From NCBI RefSeq assembly GCF_016863655.1, contig NZ_BOPH01000001.1:62001-126000 (forward strand): DNA of 64,000 nt. Reading direction: 5' to 3'. The stretch comes from Virgisporangium ochraceum. Lineage in GTDB: Bacteria; Actinomycetota; Actinomycetes; Mycobacteriales; Micromonosporaceae. The notes beneath the pieces are model-generated. The model ran no database searches, was not told where the DNA came from, and was given only the letters and a program-made list of their open reading frames with translations. The position numbers and the translations under genes are program-made. Shown here one piece after another: positions 49,559 through 58,067 of this stretch (its first letter is position 1; each line of letters starts with the position of its first letter).

Positions 49559-50470
49559 ATGCCCCGGACGATCGCCGTTCCCCGCGAGCTGACGACCGCT
49601 CCGTTCGCCGGCACCGCGGCCGTCGCCGCCGGGCTGCTCACCCGCCGCCAGCTCCAAGGCGACACGTGGTGCCGCCTCCTACCCGACGTCTACGTCTGGT
49701 CGGGCCTGGCGCTCGACCACCGCACGCGGTGCCTTGCGGCCGGCCTGCACCTCCGTGGCCGCGGCGCGATCAGCGGCCGCTCGGCGGCCGGCCTCTGGGG
49801 CGCCGGCGTCCTCGTCCGTGACGGGCCCGTCGAGGTGACCGTCCCGCTGAGCACGCGCCTCCGGGCGCCGGACGGTCTCGCGATCGTACGGTCTCCGCTT
49901 CCGCCCTACGACGCGACCGAACGGGCGGGCGTTTCGTTCACCTCGGCCGAGCGCACCGCCTTCGACCTGGGGCGGAGGCTGCCGGTCGTCGAAGCGGTGG
50001 TCGCCGTCGACGCGATGCTCGCCGCGAAGCTGATCACGAAGAGCGGGCTCGCCGCCTTCGCAACGGATCGGCCGGGGTGGCCCGGTATCGACCAGCTGCA
50101 CACGGTTCTGCTGGCCAGCGACGCTGGCGCGGCGTCCCCGCAGGAGAGCCGGCTCCGGGTCCTGCTACTTGGCAGCGGCCTGCCGAGACCGGTCACCCAG
50201 CACGTGGTGCGTACCGCCGTCGGCATCTTCGTCGCCCGGCTCGACCTCGCCTACCCGACATGGAAGGTCGGCGTCGAGTACGAGGGCGACCATCACCGGG
50301 GCCGCGGCCAGTTCCAGCGCGACCTCCGACGGATGAACGCGCTGAACGCCTGCGGCTGGACAGTGCTCCGCTTCGGGGTTGCCGACATTCGTGACAATCC
50401 GGGCGCCACAGTTGCCGCGGTGCGGGCCGCGCTCGACCGGGTGGGAGCTTATCAACATCATCGGGGCTAG
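49559..50470 (+). CDS. DUF559/Vsr-like domain protein
   Basis: The 303-residue protein starts at ATG (MPRTIAVPRELTTAPF). The N-terminal part (GLLTRRQLQGDTWCRLLPDVYV) resembles the winged-helix of AbiEi-type proteins. The C-terminal segment ARLDLAYPTWKVGVEYEGDHH, then RRMNALNACGWTVLRF, has the Asp and Glu-x-Glu pattern of a PD-(D/E)XK endonuclease-like (DUF559/Vsr) fold. Such proteins are widespread in actinobacteria with unknown function; a link to phage defence is only speculative. It ends in a hairpin that spans its stop. Confidence 0.78.
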   Translation: MPRTIAVPRELTTAPFAGTAAVAAGLLTRRQLQGDTWCRLLPDVYVWSGLALDHRTRCLAAGLHLRGRGAISGRSAAGLWGAGVLVRDGPVEVTVPLSTRLRAPDGLAIVRSPLPPYDATERAGVSFTSAERTAFDLGRRLPVVEAVVAVDAMLAAKLITKSGLAAFATDRPGWPGIDQLHTVLLASDAGAASPQESRLRVLLLGSGLPRPVTQHVVRTAVGIFVARLDLAYPTWKVGVEYEGDHHRGRGQFQRDLRRMNALNACGWTVLRFGVADIRDNPGATVAAVRAALDRVGAYQHHRG

Positions 50471-50491
50471 TTGATGTTGATGGCCTCCCAC
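50441..50491. terminator. Bidirectional hairpin between convergent genes
   Basis: The inner arms ATCAACATCA (50451-50460) / TGATGTTGAT (50472-50481) and outer arms GTGGGAG (50441-50447) / CTCCCAC (50485-50491) form one long stem with a 3-nt internal loop. The stem covers the last codons of the DUF559 gene. The amidohydrolase stop is 6 bp away on the other strand. Confidence 0.7.
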
Positions 50492-50496
50492 CCGTC

Positions 50497-51576
50497 TCAA
50501 AGCGGGCGGCCGCGGAGTATCAGTGCTACGGGCGCCAGGAGGGTGCGCAGGTCCTTCCTCGGGTCCTCGCCGTACACGACCAGGTCGGCCAGGCCGCCTT
50601 CGACCAGGCCGGGGAAGCCCAGCCACTCCCGTGCGCCCCAGGAGCCGGCCCGGAGGACCTCCTCGTTCGACAGGCCGGCCTCGGCGAGCAGGAGCATCTC
50701 CTGCACGGCGAGGCCGTGTTCGAGCGAGCCGCCCGCGTCGGTGCCGACGTAGAGGGGTACGCCCGCCTCGTGCGCCTTCCGCACGACGCCCGGCATGCGG
50801 TCGCGCAGGGCGAGCATGTGCGCGGCGTACGTCGGGAACTTCTCCTGCGCCTGGGCGGCGATGCGGTCGAAGGTGCGCACGTTCAGCAGCGTCGGCACGA
50901 GGGCGGTGCCCTTTTCCGCCATCACGGCGATGTCGTCGTCGCTCAGGCCGGTGCCGTGTTCCACCGAGTCGATGCCGGCCCGGACCAGTGCGGCCACCGA
51001 CTCCTCGGCGAACACGTGCGCGGCGACCCGGGCACCCTCCCGGTGCGCGGTGGCGACCGCGGAACGAAGGGCCGCCCCGTCCCACGAGGGGGCCAGGTCA
51101 CCGAGGGAGCGGTCGATCCAGTCGCCGACCAGTTTGACCCAGCCCGACCCGGCCGCGGCCTGCGTGCGCACCTCGGCGTCCAGGTCTTCGGCGGACACCT
51201 CGACACCGATGTCGCGCAGGTAGCGGCGGGGCGCGGCGATGTGCCGGCCGGCCCTGGCCAGCCGGGGGAAGTCGACGTCGTCGTCGAAGGCTGGGCCGTA
51301 CGGAAGCGGCGAGCCCGCGTCACGGATCGCCAGGACCCCGGCGGCGCGATCGACGAACGCGGCCTCGCGGGCCTCGGCCATCGTGGCGGGCGGACCGCCG
51401 AGCGTGATCCCGATGTGGCAGTGCGCGTCGACCAGCCCGGGCAGGATGAATCCTTGGTCGCACACCGACACGGCGCCCGGCACCGGTTCGAACGTGACCC
51501 GGTCGCCGACGAGCCACACGTCCCGGGTGACGTCGTCGGGCAGGAGTACGCCCCGAACGTGAAGGGCGTCAGTCAC
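50497..51576 (-). CDS. Amidohydrolase family protein
   Basis: The 359-residue protein starts at GTG (VTDALHVRGVLLPDDVTRD). It has the metal-binding DAHCHIG, a carboxylated-lysine region candidate WVKLVGD, AHVFAE and EHGTGLSDDDI, and the Asp of VGTDAGGSL. It hydrolyses a small ring or amide bond; imidazolonepropionase-like members are similar in form. Its position next to ffh is the same as in mycobacteria (Rv2915c, from memory). The start overlaps ffh's stop by 8 bp. Confidence 0.88.
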   Translation of the reverse strand: MTDALHVRGVLLPDDVTRDVWLVGDRVTFEPVPGAVSVCDQGFILPGLVDAHCHIGITLGGPPATMAEAREAAFVDRAAGVLAIRDAGSPLPYGPAFDDDVDFPRLARAGRHIAAPRRYLRDIGVEVSAEDLDAEVRTQAAAGSGWVKLVGDWIDRSLGDLAPSWDGAALRSAVATAHREGARVAAHVFAEESVAALVRAGIDSVEHGTGLSDDDIAVMAEKGTALVPTLLNVRTFDRIAAQAQEKFPTYAAHMLALRDRMPGVVRKAHEAGVPLYVGTDAGGSLEHGLAVQEMLLLAEAGLSNEEVLRAGSWGAREWLGFPGLVEGGLADLVVYGEDPRKDLRTLLAPVALILRGRPL

Positions 51577-53077
51577 GCTGGCGCTTCTGAAGCTGGGAGA
51601 AGTCCAGCTTCGGCGGGGTGAAGCCGCCGCCACCGCCGCCCAGCGCGTTCGGGTCGAACCCGGCCGGCAGCTGCGGCATCGCGGCGGGGCGCTGCGGCCG
51701 CTGACCGCCGCCCTTGCCCTTGCGCTTGTTCTTCGGCGACTTCGTCGCCTTCCGCCGACCGCCGGGCAGGCCCATCATGCCGCCCATCTGCTTCATCATC
51801 TTCTGGGCGTCGGCGAACCTGTTGAGCAGCTGGTTCACGTCCATGACGGTGGTGCCCGAGCCGTTGGCGATGCGCACCCGGCGCGACCCGTTGATGATCT
51901 TCGGGTTCGTGCGCTCGCCGGGGGTCATCGAGCGGATGATCGCGGTGACCCGGTCGAAGTGCTTGTCGTCGACCTCGGCCAGCTGGTCCTTCATCTGGCC
52001 CATGCCGGGCAGCATGCCGAGTACGTTGGCGATCGGGCCCATGCGGCGCACCGCGATGAGCTGCTCGAGGAAGTCTTCGAGGGTGAACTGCTCGCCGCCC
52101 ATGAGCTTGGCGGCCATGCGCTCCTTCTGATCCTCGTCGAAGGCGCGTTCGGCCTGCTCGATGAGGGTGAGCATGTCGCCCATGTCGAGGATCCGCGACG
52201 CCATCCGCTCGGGGTGGAAGACGTCGAAGTTCTCGAGCTTCTCGCCGGTGCTCGCGAAGAGGATGGGCTGCCCGGTGACCGCGCGTACGGAGAGGGCGGC
52301 ACCGCCTCGTGCGTCACCGTCGAGCTTGGAGAGGACGACACCGGTGATGCCGACGCCGTCGCGGAACGCCTCGGCGGTGGCCACGGCGTCCTGACCGATC
52401 ATCGCGTCGATCACGAAGATGATCTCGTCGGGGTTGACCGCGTCACGGATGTCCGCGGCCTGCTGCATCATCTCGGCGTCGATACCGAGCCGGCCGGCGG
52501 TGTCGACGATGACCACGTCGCGCATCTGCCGCTGGGCGTGTCCGATCGCGTCGCGCGAGACCTGCACCGGGTCGCCGACGCCGTTGCCCGGCGCGGGCGC
52601 GTACACCTCGACGCCGGCCCGCCCGCCGAGCACCTGGAGCTGGTTCACCGCGTTGGGACGCTGCAGGTCGGCCGCGACCAGCAGCGGCTGGTGCCCCTGC
52701 TCCTTCAGCCAGCGGGCCAGCTTGCCGGCGAGCGTCGTCTTACCGGAACCCTGGAGACCGGCAAGCATGATCACCGTGGGCGGCTGCTTGGCGAACTGCA
52801 GCCGCCGCGCCTCGCCGCCGAGGATGCCGATGAGCTCCTCGTGGACGATCTTCACGATCTGCTGCGCCGGGTTCAGCGCCTGGGAGACCTCCGCCCCCCG
52901 GGCCCGTTCCTTGATCCGGTTGATGAACTGCTTGACGACCGAGAGCGCGACGTCGGCCTCGAGCAGCGCGAGACGGATCTCGCGCGCGGTGGCGTCGATG
53001 TCGGCGTCGGACAGCTTGCCCTTGCCGCGAAGCTTGGTGAAGATCCCGGACAGCCGGTCGCTCAGGGTGTCGAACAC
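51569..53077 (-). CDS. ffh: Signal recognition particle protein Ffh
   Basis: Ffh binds signal sequences on nascent membrane proteins and pairs with FtsY. The 502-residue protein starts at GTG (VFDTLSDRLSGIFTKLRGKG). The NG domain has GLQGSGKTT (107-115), DTAGR and TKLDGDARGG-like SKLDGDARGG. The methionine-rich M domain is ERMAAKLMGGE and the region with PGMGQM and QKMMKQMGGMMG. A Lys/Gly/Pro-rich tail of about 70 residues follows. It pairs with ftsY at the other end of this region. Confidence 0.97.
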   Translation of the reverse strand: MFDTLSDRLSGIFTKLRGKGKLSDADIDATAREIRLALLEADVALSVVKQFINRIKERARGAEVSQALNPAQQIVKIVHEELIGILGGEARRLQFAKQPPTVIMLAGLQGSGKTTLAGKLARWLKEQGHQPLLVAADLQRPNAVNQLQVLGGRAGVEVYAPAPGNGVGDPVQVSRDAIGHAQRQMRDVVIVDTAGRLGIDAEMMQQAADIRDAVNPDEIIFVIDAMIGQDAVATAEAFRDGVGITGVVLSKLDGDARGGAALSVRAVTGQPILFASTGEKLENFDVFHPERMASRILDMGDMLTLIEQAERAFDEDQKERMAAKLMGGEQFTLEDFLEQLIAVRRMGPIANVLGMLPGMGQMKDQLAEVDDKHFDRVTAIIRSMTPGERTNPKIINGSRRVRIANGSGTTVMDVNQLLNRFADAQKMMKQMGGMMGLPGGRRKATKSPKNKRKGKGGGQRPQRPAAMPQLPAGFDPNALGGGGGGFTPPKLDFSQLQKRQRD

Positions 53078-53086
53078 GCGGCAAGT

Positions 53087-55276
53087 CTACTGTGACGAAC
53101 TACCCGACACCGCGTCGAGCACGGCCGTCTCGATCTCCTTCCGCCGGTCGTCGGTCCAGTCGGTGCCTTCCAGGTAGAACGCGTCGACCACGGCTGCGCC
53201 CAGCGTCGAGATGCGGGCGGCCCGCACGTCGGCACCGGCGTTCTCCAGCGCCGACGCCACCCGCCACAGCAGCCCGGGCGAGTCGGCCGCCCGCACCTCC
53301 AGCACCGCCGCGTCGGTGGCGGGGTGCCACTTCAGCACGGCGTCGGACGACGACCGCGGTGCCAGCCGCCGTCCCAGCGGCAGCTCACCCGCCAGCGCCC
53401 GCCGCAGGTCGACGGTGAGCCCCTCCACGTCGACGCCGCCGCCGAAGCGCGGCTGCACGGCGCACGATACGTAGGCCAGCTTGTCGAGGGTCGACGTGTC
53501 GGCCGTCATGACCTCCAACCGGTGCAGCGCCAGGCAGCCGGCCACCGCGGCCAGCAGCCCGCGCCGGTCCTGCGCGGTGACCGTCACCCGCTCGGCCGTC
53601 ACCCGCACCGCCGGCAGCGGCCCCTCGGGGCGCGGCGGCGCCGACGGCTGCGGCTCGGGCGCCCGGCCGGCGAGGGCCGCGCCGACCCGGCGCACCAGTT
53701 CGTCGACCAGCCGGCCCTTCCAGGTCGACCACGCCGCCGGTCCGGTCGCGAACGCGTCGGCGCGGGCCAGCGCGTACAGCAGGTCCAGCGTCGTGGTGTC
53801 GCGCACGGCCTCGGCCACCATGTCGATCGTGATCGGGTCGGCCAGGTCGCGCCGGGTGGCGGTGTCGGGCAGCAGGAGGTGCTGGCGCACGACCCGCTGC
53901 ACGATCTCCACGTCGGCGGGCGGCAGCCCGATCCGCTCGGCCACCCCGGCGGCGATCGGCGCGCCGACCGTGCTGTGGTCGCCGGGCAGCCCCTTGCCGA
54001 TGTCGTGCAGCAGCGCGCACAGCACCAGCAGGTCGGGCCGCGACACCTCGCGGGCGTGCGCGGCCGCGTTCGCGGCGGTCTCGACCAGGTGCCGGTCGAT
54101 CGTGAACCGGTGCACGGGGTTGTGCTGGGGCGCGCTGCGGATGCGGGCCCACTCCGGCAGCCAGCCGGTCACCAGCCCGTACCGGTCGCACGCCTCCCAC
54201 GTCTGCACGAGGCCGGGGCCGGCGCCGAGCAGCGCGAAGAACGCGTACCGGGCGCCGGGAGGCCACGGCCTGGTCGGTGGTTGCGCGTACCGGGCCAGCC
54301 ACTCCAGCGTCGGTCTGGCGATGGGACGCCCGGAGCGCGCGGCCGCGGCCGCGACCCGCAACGCCAGGGCGGGGTCGGGACGCGCGGTGACCGCGGTACG
54401 GGCGAGGACCGCCTCGCCCTCCTGCTCGATGACGTCCCGGGCGAGCGGGGTCCGGGTCTTCTCCGCGCGCGGTGCCAGCCACCGGTTGGCGGCGCGCCAC
54501 GCGTCGTCGGACGCGTAGGCGATCGTGCGGGCCGCTTCGGTGATGCGGCGCAGCAGCGCGTCGCCGTCGGGAAGCTCGACCTGCCGGGCCACCTCGGCGC
54601 GCTCCTGCGCGAGCAGGTGGTCGCCGCGCCGGCCGCGGGCGACGTGCAGCGCGTCGCGCACGTCGAGCAGGAAGTTGTGGGCAGCCCGGACCGCGGGCCG
54701 GGTGCCGTCGGCGACGCCGGCGTAGCCGAGGCCGCGCAGCACGCCGACGTCGCGCAGCCCGCCGCGGGCCTCCTTGAGGTCGCCTTCGAGCAGGAACGCG
54801 AGCTCGCCGTACCGGTCCCAGCGCTGCTCGGTGAGCTCGCGCAGCGTCGGCAGGATGCGGCGCGCCTCGCGGCGCCACTTCAGCACGATCGCCTTGTGGA
54901 GCTTCTCCGCGAGCGCCCGGTCGCCGGCGAGCAGCCGCGCGTCGAGCAGCCCGAGGGCCGCCTTGACGTCGGTCTCGGCCACGGCGAGCGCCTGCTCGAC
55001 CGTGCGGGCGGAGTGGTCGAGCTTGAACCCGGCGTCCCAGATCGGGTACCAGACCTGGGCCGGGTCGATCCCGGAGTCCTCGGTGTGCACGAGCACGAGG
55101 TCGAGATCGCTGTACGGGGCCATCTCGCGTCGGCCCAGGCCGCCGACGGCGACCAGCGCGGCTCCCGGCAGGTCGGGCAGCAGGGTGGCCAGCCAGGGGT
55201 CGAGCGCGTTCGCGCGCTCCACCCGTGCGGCGGCGCCCACCCCGGGGATCCCCGGGGTGGGCGCCGTACCCGTCAC
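53087..55276 (-). CDS. glnD: [Protein-PII] uridylyltransferase / UMP-removing enzyme
   Basis: GlnD uridylylates PII when glutamine is low and reverses it when glutamine is high; in some actinobacteria it adenylylates. From GTG at 55276 the protein has 729 residues. The nucleotidyltransferase motif GGLGRREMAPYSDLDLVLVH is at 45-64, the HD domain has CALLHDIGKG and two ACT domains close the C-terminus (TAQDRRGLLAAVAG and RAADSPGLLWRVAS). A downstream GTG at 55222 would give 711 residues and would leave the palindrome outside the gene. It follows glnB by 16 bp or 70 bp. Confidence 0.92.
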   Translation of the reverse strand: MTGTAPTPGIPGVGAAARVERANALDPWLATLLPDLPGAALVAVGGLGRREMAPYSDLDLVLVHTEDSGIDPAQVWYPIWDAGFKLDHSARTVEQALAVAETDVKAALGLLDARLLAGDRALAEKLHKAIVLKWRREARRILPTLRELTEQRWDRYGELAFLLEGDLKEARGGLRDVGVLRGLGYAGVADGTRPAVRAAHNFLLDVRDALHVARGRRGDHLLAQERAEVARQVELPDGDALLRRITEAARTIAYASDDAWRAANRWLAPRAEKTRTPLARDVIEQEGEAVLARTAVTARPDPALALRVAAAAARSGRPIARPTLEWLARYAQPPTRPWPPGARYAFFALLGAGPGLVQTWEACDRYGLVTGWLPEWARIRSAPQHNPVHRFTIDRHLVETAANAAAHAREVSRPDLLVLCALLHDIGKGLPGDHSTVGAPIAAGVAERIGLPPADVEIVQRVVRQHLLLPDTATRRDLADPITIDMVAEAVRDTTTLDLLYALARADAFATGPAAWSTWKGRLVDELVRRVGAALAGRAPEPQPSAPPRPEGPLPAVRVTAERVTVTAQDRRGLLAAVAGCLALHRLEVMTADTSTLDKLAYVSCAVQPRFGGGVDVEGLTVDLRRALAGELPLGRRLAPRSSSDAVLKWHPATDAAVLEVRAADSPGLLWRVASALENAGADVRAARISTLGAAVVDAFYLEGTDWTDDRRKEIETAVLDAVSGSSSQ
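55231..55266. promoter_or_regulatory. Perfect 36-bp palindrome at the 5' end of glnD
   Basis: Every base of this stretch pairs with its mirror (centre GGGGATCCCC, flanked by CCACC/GGTGG and GGCGCC-type ends). On the glnD mRNA it forms a stem of 16 bp or more, 9 nt after the GTG at 55276, or directly before the GTG at 55222. Confidence 0.8.
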
Positions 55277-55292
55277 TGCCGTCGACCCGCCG

Positions 55293-55655
<363 letters not shown>

Positions 55656-57053
55656 TTAGCGAGTAACTTCTTCGGCCACGGGAGCCTTGTCCAGGGACGT
55701 GGCCCCGGACGGCTGCGTGGCGCCGGGTGCGATGCCGGCCATGGCGAACGCGCCGCCACCGCCGGAGGTGGCCGTGGACAGGTCGTAACCCGCCTCGGCG
55801 TGCTCGGCCAGGTCGATGCCGTCGACCTCGGCCTCGGAGGTGACCCGGAGCAGCCCGACCGCCTTGAGGATCAGGGCGAGGAGCGCGGCGATGGCGAGCG
55901 ACCAGACCGTGACGATGGCGCTGGCGGCGGCCTGCCGGCCGAGCTGGGTCACACCGCCACCGTAGAACAGACCGTCGCTGGCGCCGACCACGTCGCCGAT
56001 GTAGGCGTTCAGGTCGTTCGACGCGAACAGGCCCAGCCACAGCGACCCGATCCAGCCACCGACGAAGTGCACGCCGACCACGTCGAGCGAGTCGTCGTAG
56101 CCCAGCTTGTACTTCAGGCTCACCGCGAGGGCGCAGACGACACCGGCGACGATGCCGAGCAGCACGGCCGACCACGGCTCGATGAAGCCACAGGCCGGGG
56201 TGATCGCGACCAGGCCGGCGACGGCACCCGACGAGGCACCCACCATGGTCGGCTTCTTGTCACGGAACCACTCGACGACGACCCAGCCGAGCAGCGCGGC
56301 GGCCGTGGCGACGAGCGTGTTGATGAATGCCAGGCCGGTGACCTGGTCGACCGCGAGCTCCGAGCCGGCGTTGAAGCCGAACCAGCCGAACCACAGCAGG
56401 CCGGCGCCGAGCGCCACGAACGGCACGTTGTGCGGTCGGAAGCCCTGCCCGGGCCAGCCGGCGCGTTTGCCGAGGATGAGCACGAGGCCGAGGGCCGCCG
56501 CGCCGGCGTTGATGTGCACCGCGGTGCCACCGGCGAAGTCGAGCGCGTGCAGTTTCGCCGCGATCCAGCCGCCGCCCCAGATGTTGTGGGCGACCGGGAA
56601 GTAGACGAGCGTCGCCCAGCCGAACGCGAAGAGCAGCCAGCCGGCGAACTTCATGCGGTCGGAGACCGCGCCGCTGATCAGCGCGACCGTGATGATGGCG
56701 AAGGTCGCCTGGAACGCCATGAACACATACGTGGGGATGCCGAGCCCGCTCGGGTTGTCGGCGGTGGCGCCCCAGAGGTCGGTGTCGGCGAGGTAGGTCT
56801 TGAAGCCGTGGTAGTCCCCGATGTTGCCGATCAGGCCGCCCGCGGTGTCGGACCCGAACGACATCGAGAATCCGTAGAACAGCCACAGAATGGAAATGAG
56901 CCCGATGCTGGCGAAGCTCATCATCATCATGTTGAGCACGCCCTTGGACCGGTTCAGGCCGCCGTAGAACAGGGCCAGGCCGGGGGTCATGAGCAGTACG
57001 AGCGCGCTGGAAACCAGCAACCAGGCGGTATGGCCGGCGTCTACTTCAGGCAC
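55656..57053 (-). CDS. amtB: Ammonium transporter (Amt family)
   Basis: AmtB conducts ammonia across the membrane and is gated by PII. The 465-residue protein starts at GTG (VPEVDAGHTAWLLVSSALV) with AGGAGG 5 nt upstream; the frame before it is not protein-like. About eleven helices are present. The ammonia-site residues are recognisable in GGLNRSKGVLNMMMM, FDFAGGTAVHINAG-like DFAGGTAVHINAG (first pore His) and DVVGVHFVGGWIG (second pore His). A disordered C-terminal tail of about 70 residues follows. Confidence 0.95.
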   Translation of the reverse strand: MPEVDAGHTAWLLVSSALVLLMTPGLALFYGGLNRSKGVLNMMMMSFASIGLISILWLFYGFSMSFGSDTAGGLIGNIGDYHGFKTYLADTDLWGATADNPSGLGIPTYVFMAFQATFAIITVALISGAVSDRMKFAGWLLFAFGWATLVYFPVAHNIWGGGWIAAKLHALDFAGGTAVHINAGAAALGLVLILGKRAGWPGQGFRPHNVPFVALGAGLLWFGWFGFNAGSELAVDQVTGLAFINTLVATAAALLGWVVVEWFRDKKPTMVGASSGAVAGLVAITPACGFIEPWSAVLLGIVAGVVCALAVSLKYKLGYDDSLDVVGVHFVGGWIGSLWLGLFASNDLNAYIGDVVGASDGLFYGGGVTQLGRQAAASAIVTVWSLAIAALLALILKAVGLLRVTSEAEVDGIDLAEHAEAGYDLSTATSGGGGAFAMAGIAPGATQPSGATSLDKAPVAEEVTR

Positions 57054-57144
57054 TCTGGCCTCCTGTATGTCGAATACCCTCCTTCCGGCCCACGACGGCA
57101 CCCTCGCCGGTACGCCGGAATGGGCGAAAGCATCACGGCCAGGT

Positions 57145-57214
57145 GTTTCGAAAGGTGCCCAGAGCGGTTTCCGCACCATCACGCAAGGTTTCCAACGTGT
57201 GAACGTTTGTTCAC
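57145..57214 (-). promoter_or_regulatory. GlnR-like binding array upstream of amtB
   Basis: On the minus strand GAAAC occurs at 57145-57149, 57167-57171 and 57188-57192, spaced 22 and 21 bp. GTTCAC precedes the last one by exactly 6 bp (57199-57204). GTGAAC/GTTCAC also form an inverted repeat at 57199-57214. This is the repeated a-site/b-site arrangement described for GlnR in Streptomyces. Confidence 0.6.
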
Positions 57215-57245
57215 ACTGACCGAACCGACGAGGCCCGCCGACCGA

Positions 57246-58034
57246 TCAGCGGAGTGCGTACTCGAGAATGTGGCGCTCGTAGTCGATCAAGCGTAGATCG
57301 CGCACCGGCCGGCGCAGATGCCCTTTGTGCACGATCCGGACGAACGCCGGATCGCCGGCCGCCGCCATCCGTCGAATGCCTTCGATGTGGTCGACGATCC
57401 GTTTCCGGATGACGCGCACGAGGCGATGACGGTCGCGCGGGGTCAGCCCGTACGCGTCGGCGAACATCCGCAGCCGGCGCGGCCGGTTCGGGCGCTTCCA
57501 GCCGAGCGTGTACGAGTCGCGGTCGGAGAACAGCGGCGTCCAGGTCCAGGCCGCGTACGCCACGTCGTAGATGCGGGCGCCGGGCGAGGCCAGGTCGAAG
57601 TCGATCAGGGCCAGCGTGCCGTCGGGCCGCCAGATGACGTTGTGCGGCGCCGCGTCGTGGTGGCAGATCACCTCGGTGTCGGGCGGCGGGGGTCCGAACG
57701 ACCGCCACACCGCGCCCGGCGGCGGCCGGAACCCGTACTGCGCGTCGTGGAACATGCGCAGCATCTGGGCGACGGTGGTGAGCGCCTCGTCGGTGACCCA
57801 GTGCGGCGCGAGCGGGTACTCACCGCACTCGCCGGTGATGAACGAGAGGACCTCGCGGCCCTTCTCGTCGATGCCCAGCGCCCGGGGCGCGCCCGTGTAG
57901 CCGACGTACTCCAGGTGCCTGAGCAGCGAATGGACCGCGGGCGTCCAGGGACCGGCGTTGCGGCGGACCGTGTCTCCGACACGGTGGACCACCGAGGTGT
58001 TACCGCCGTGAAGCGGTACTTCCTGCTGGGTCAC
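57246..58034 (-). CDS. Aminoglycoside/choline-kinase-like phosphotransferase (APH family)
   Basis: The 262-residue protein starts at GTG (VTQQEVPLHGGNTSVVHRVG). It has the APH catalytic loop ICHHDAAPHNVIW and the metal-binding LIDFDLASPGARIYDVA, so a small-molecule kinase fold is clear. The N-lobe is short. Substrates of such stand-alone members are usually unknown. The gene stops 31 bp before the putative GlnR array of amtB and starts 33 bp after ftsY. Confidence 0.85.
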   Translation of the reverse strand: MTQQEVPLHGGNTSVVHRVGDTVRRNAGPWTPAVHSLLRHLEYVGYTGAPRALGIDEKGREVLSFITGECGEYPLAPHWVTDEALTTVAQMLRMFHDAQYGFRPPPGAVWRSFGPPPPDTEVICHHDAAPHNVIWRPDGTLALIDFDLASPGARIYDVAYAAWTWTPLFSDRDSYTLGWKRPNRPRRLRMFADAYGLTPRDRHRLVRVIRKRIVDHIEGIRRMAAAGDPAFVRIVHKGHLRRPVRDLRLIDYERHILEYALR

Positions 58035-58067
58035 CGGCCCTCCATCATGTGCGTACGCCCTCGAAGG

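Noticed and set aside
49559..50470. Toxin or abortive-infection gene
   Set aside because: The AbiEi/DUF559-like look is suggestive, but no antitoxin or defence neighbour is present, so I kept only the domain-level call.
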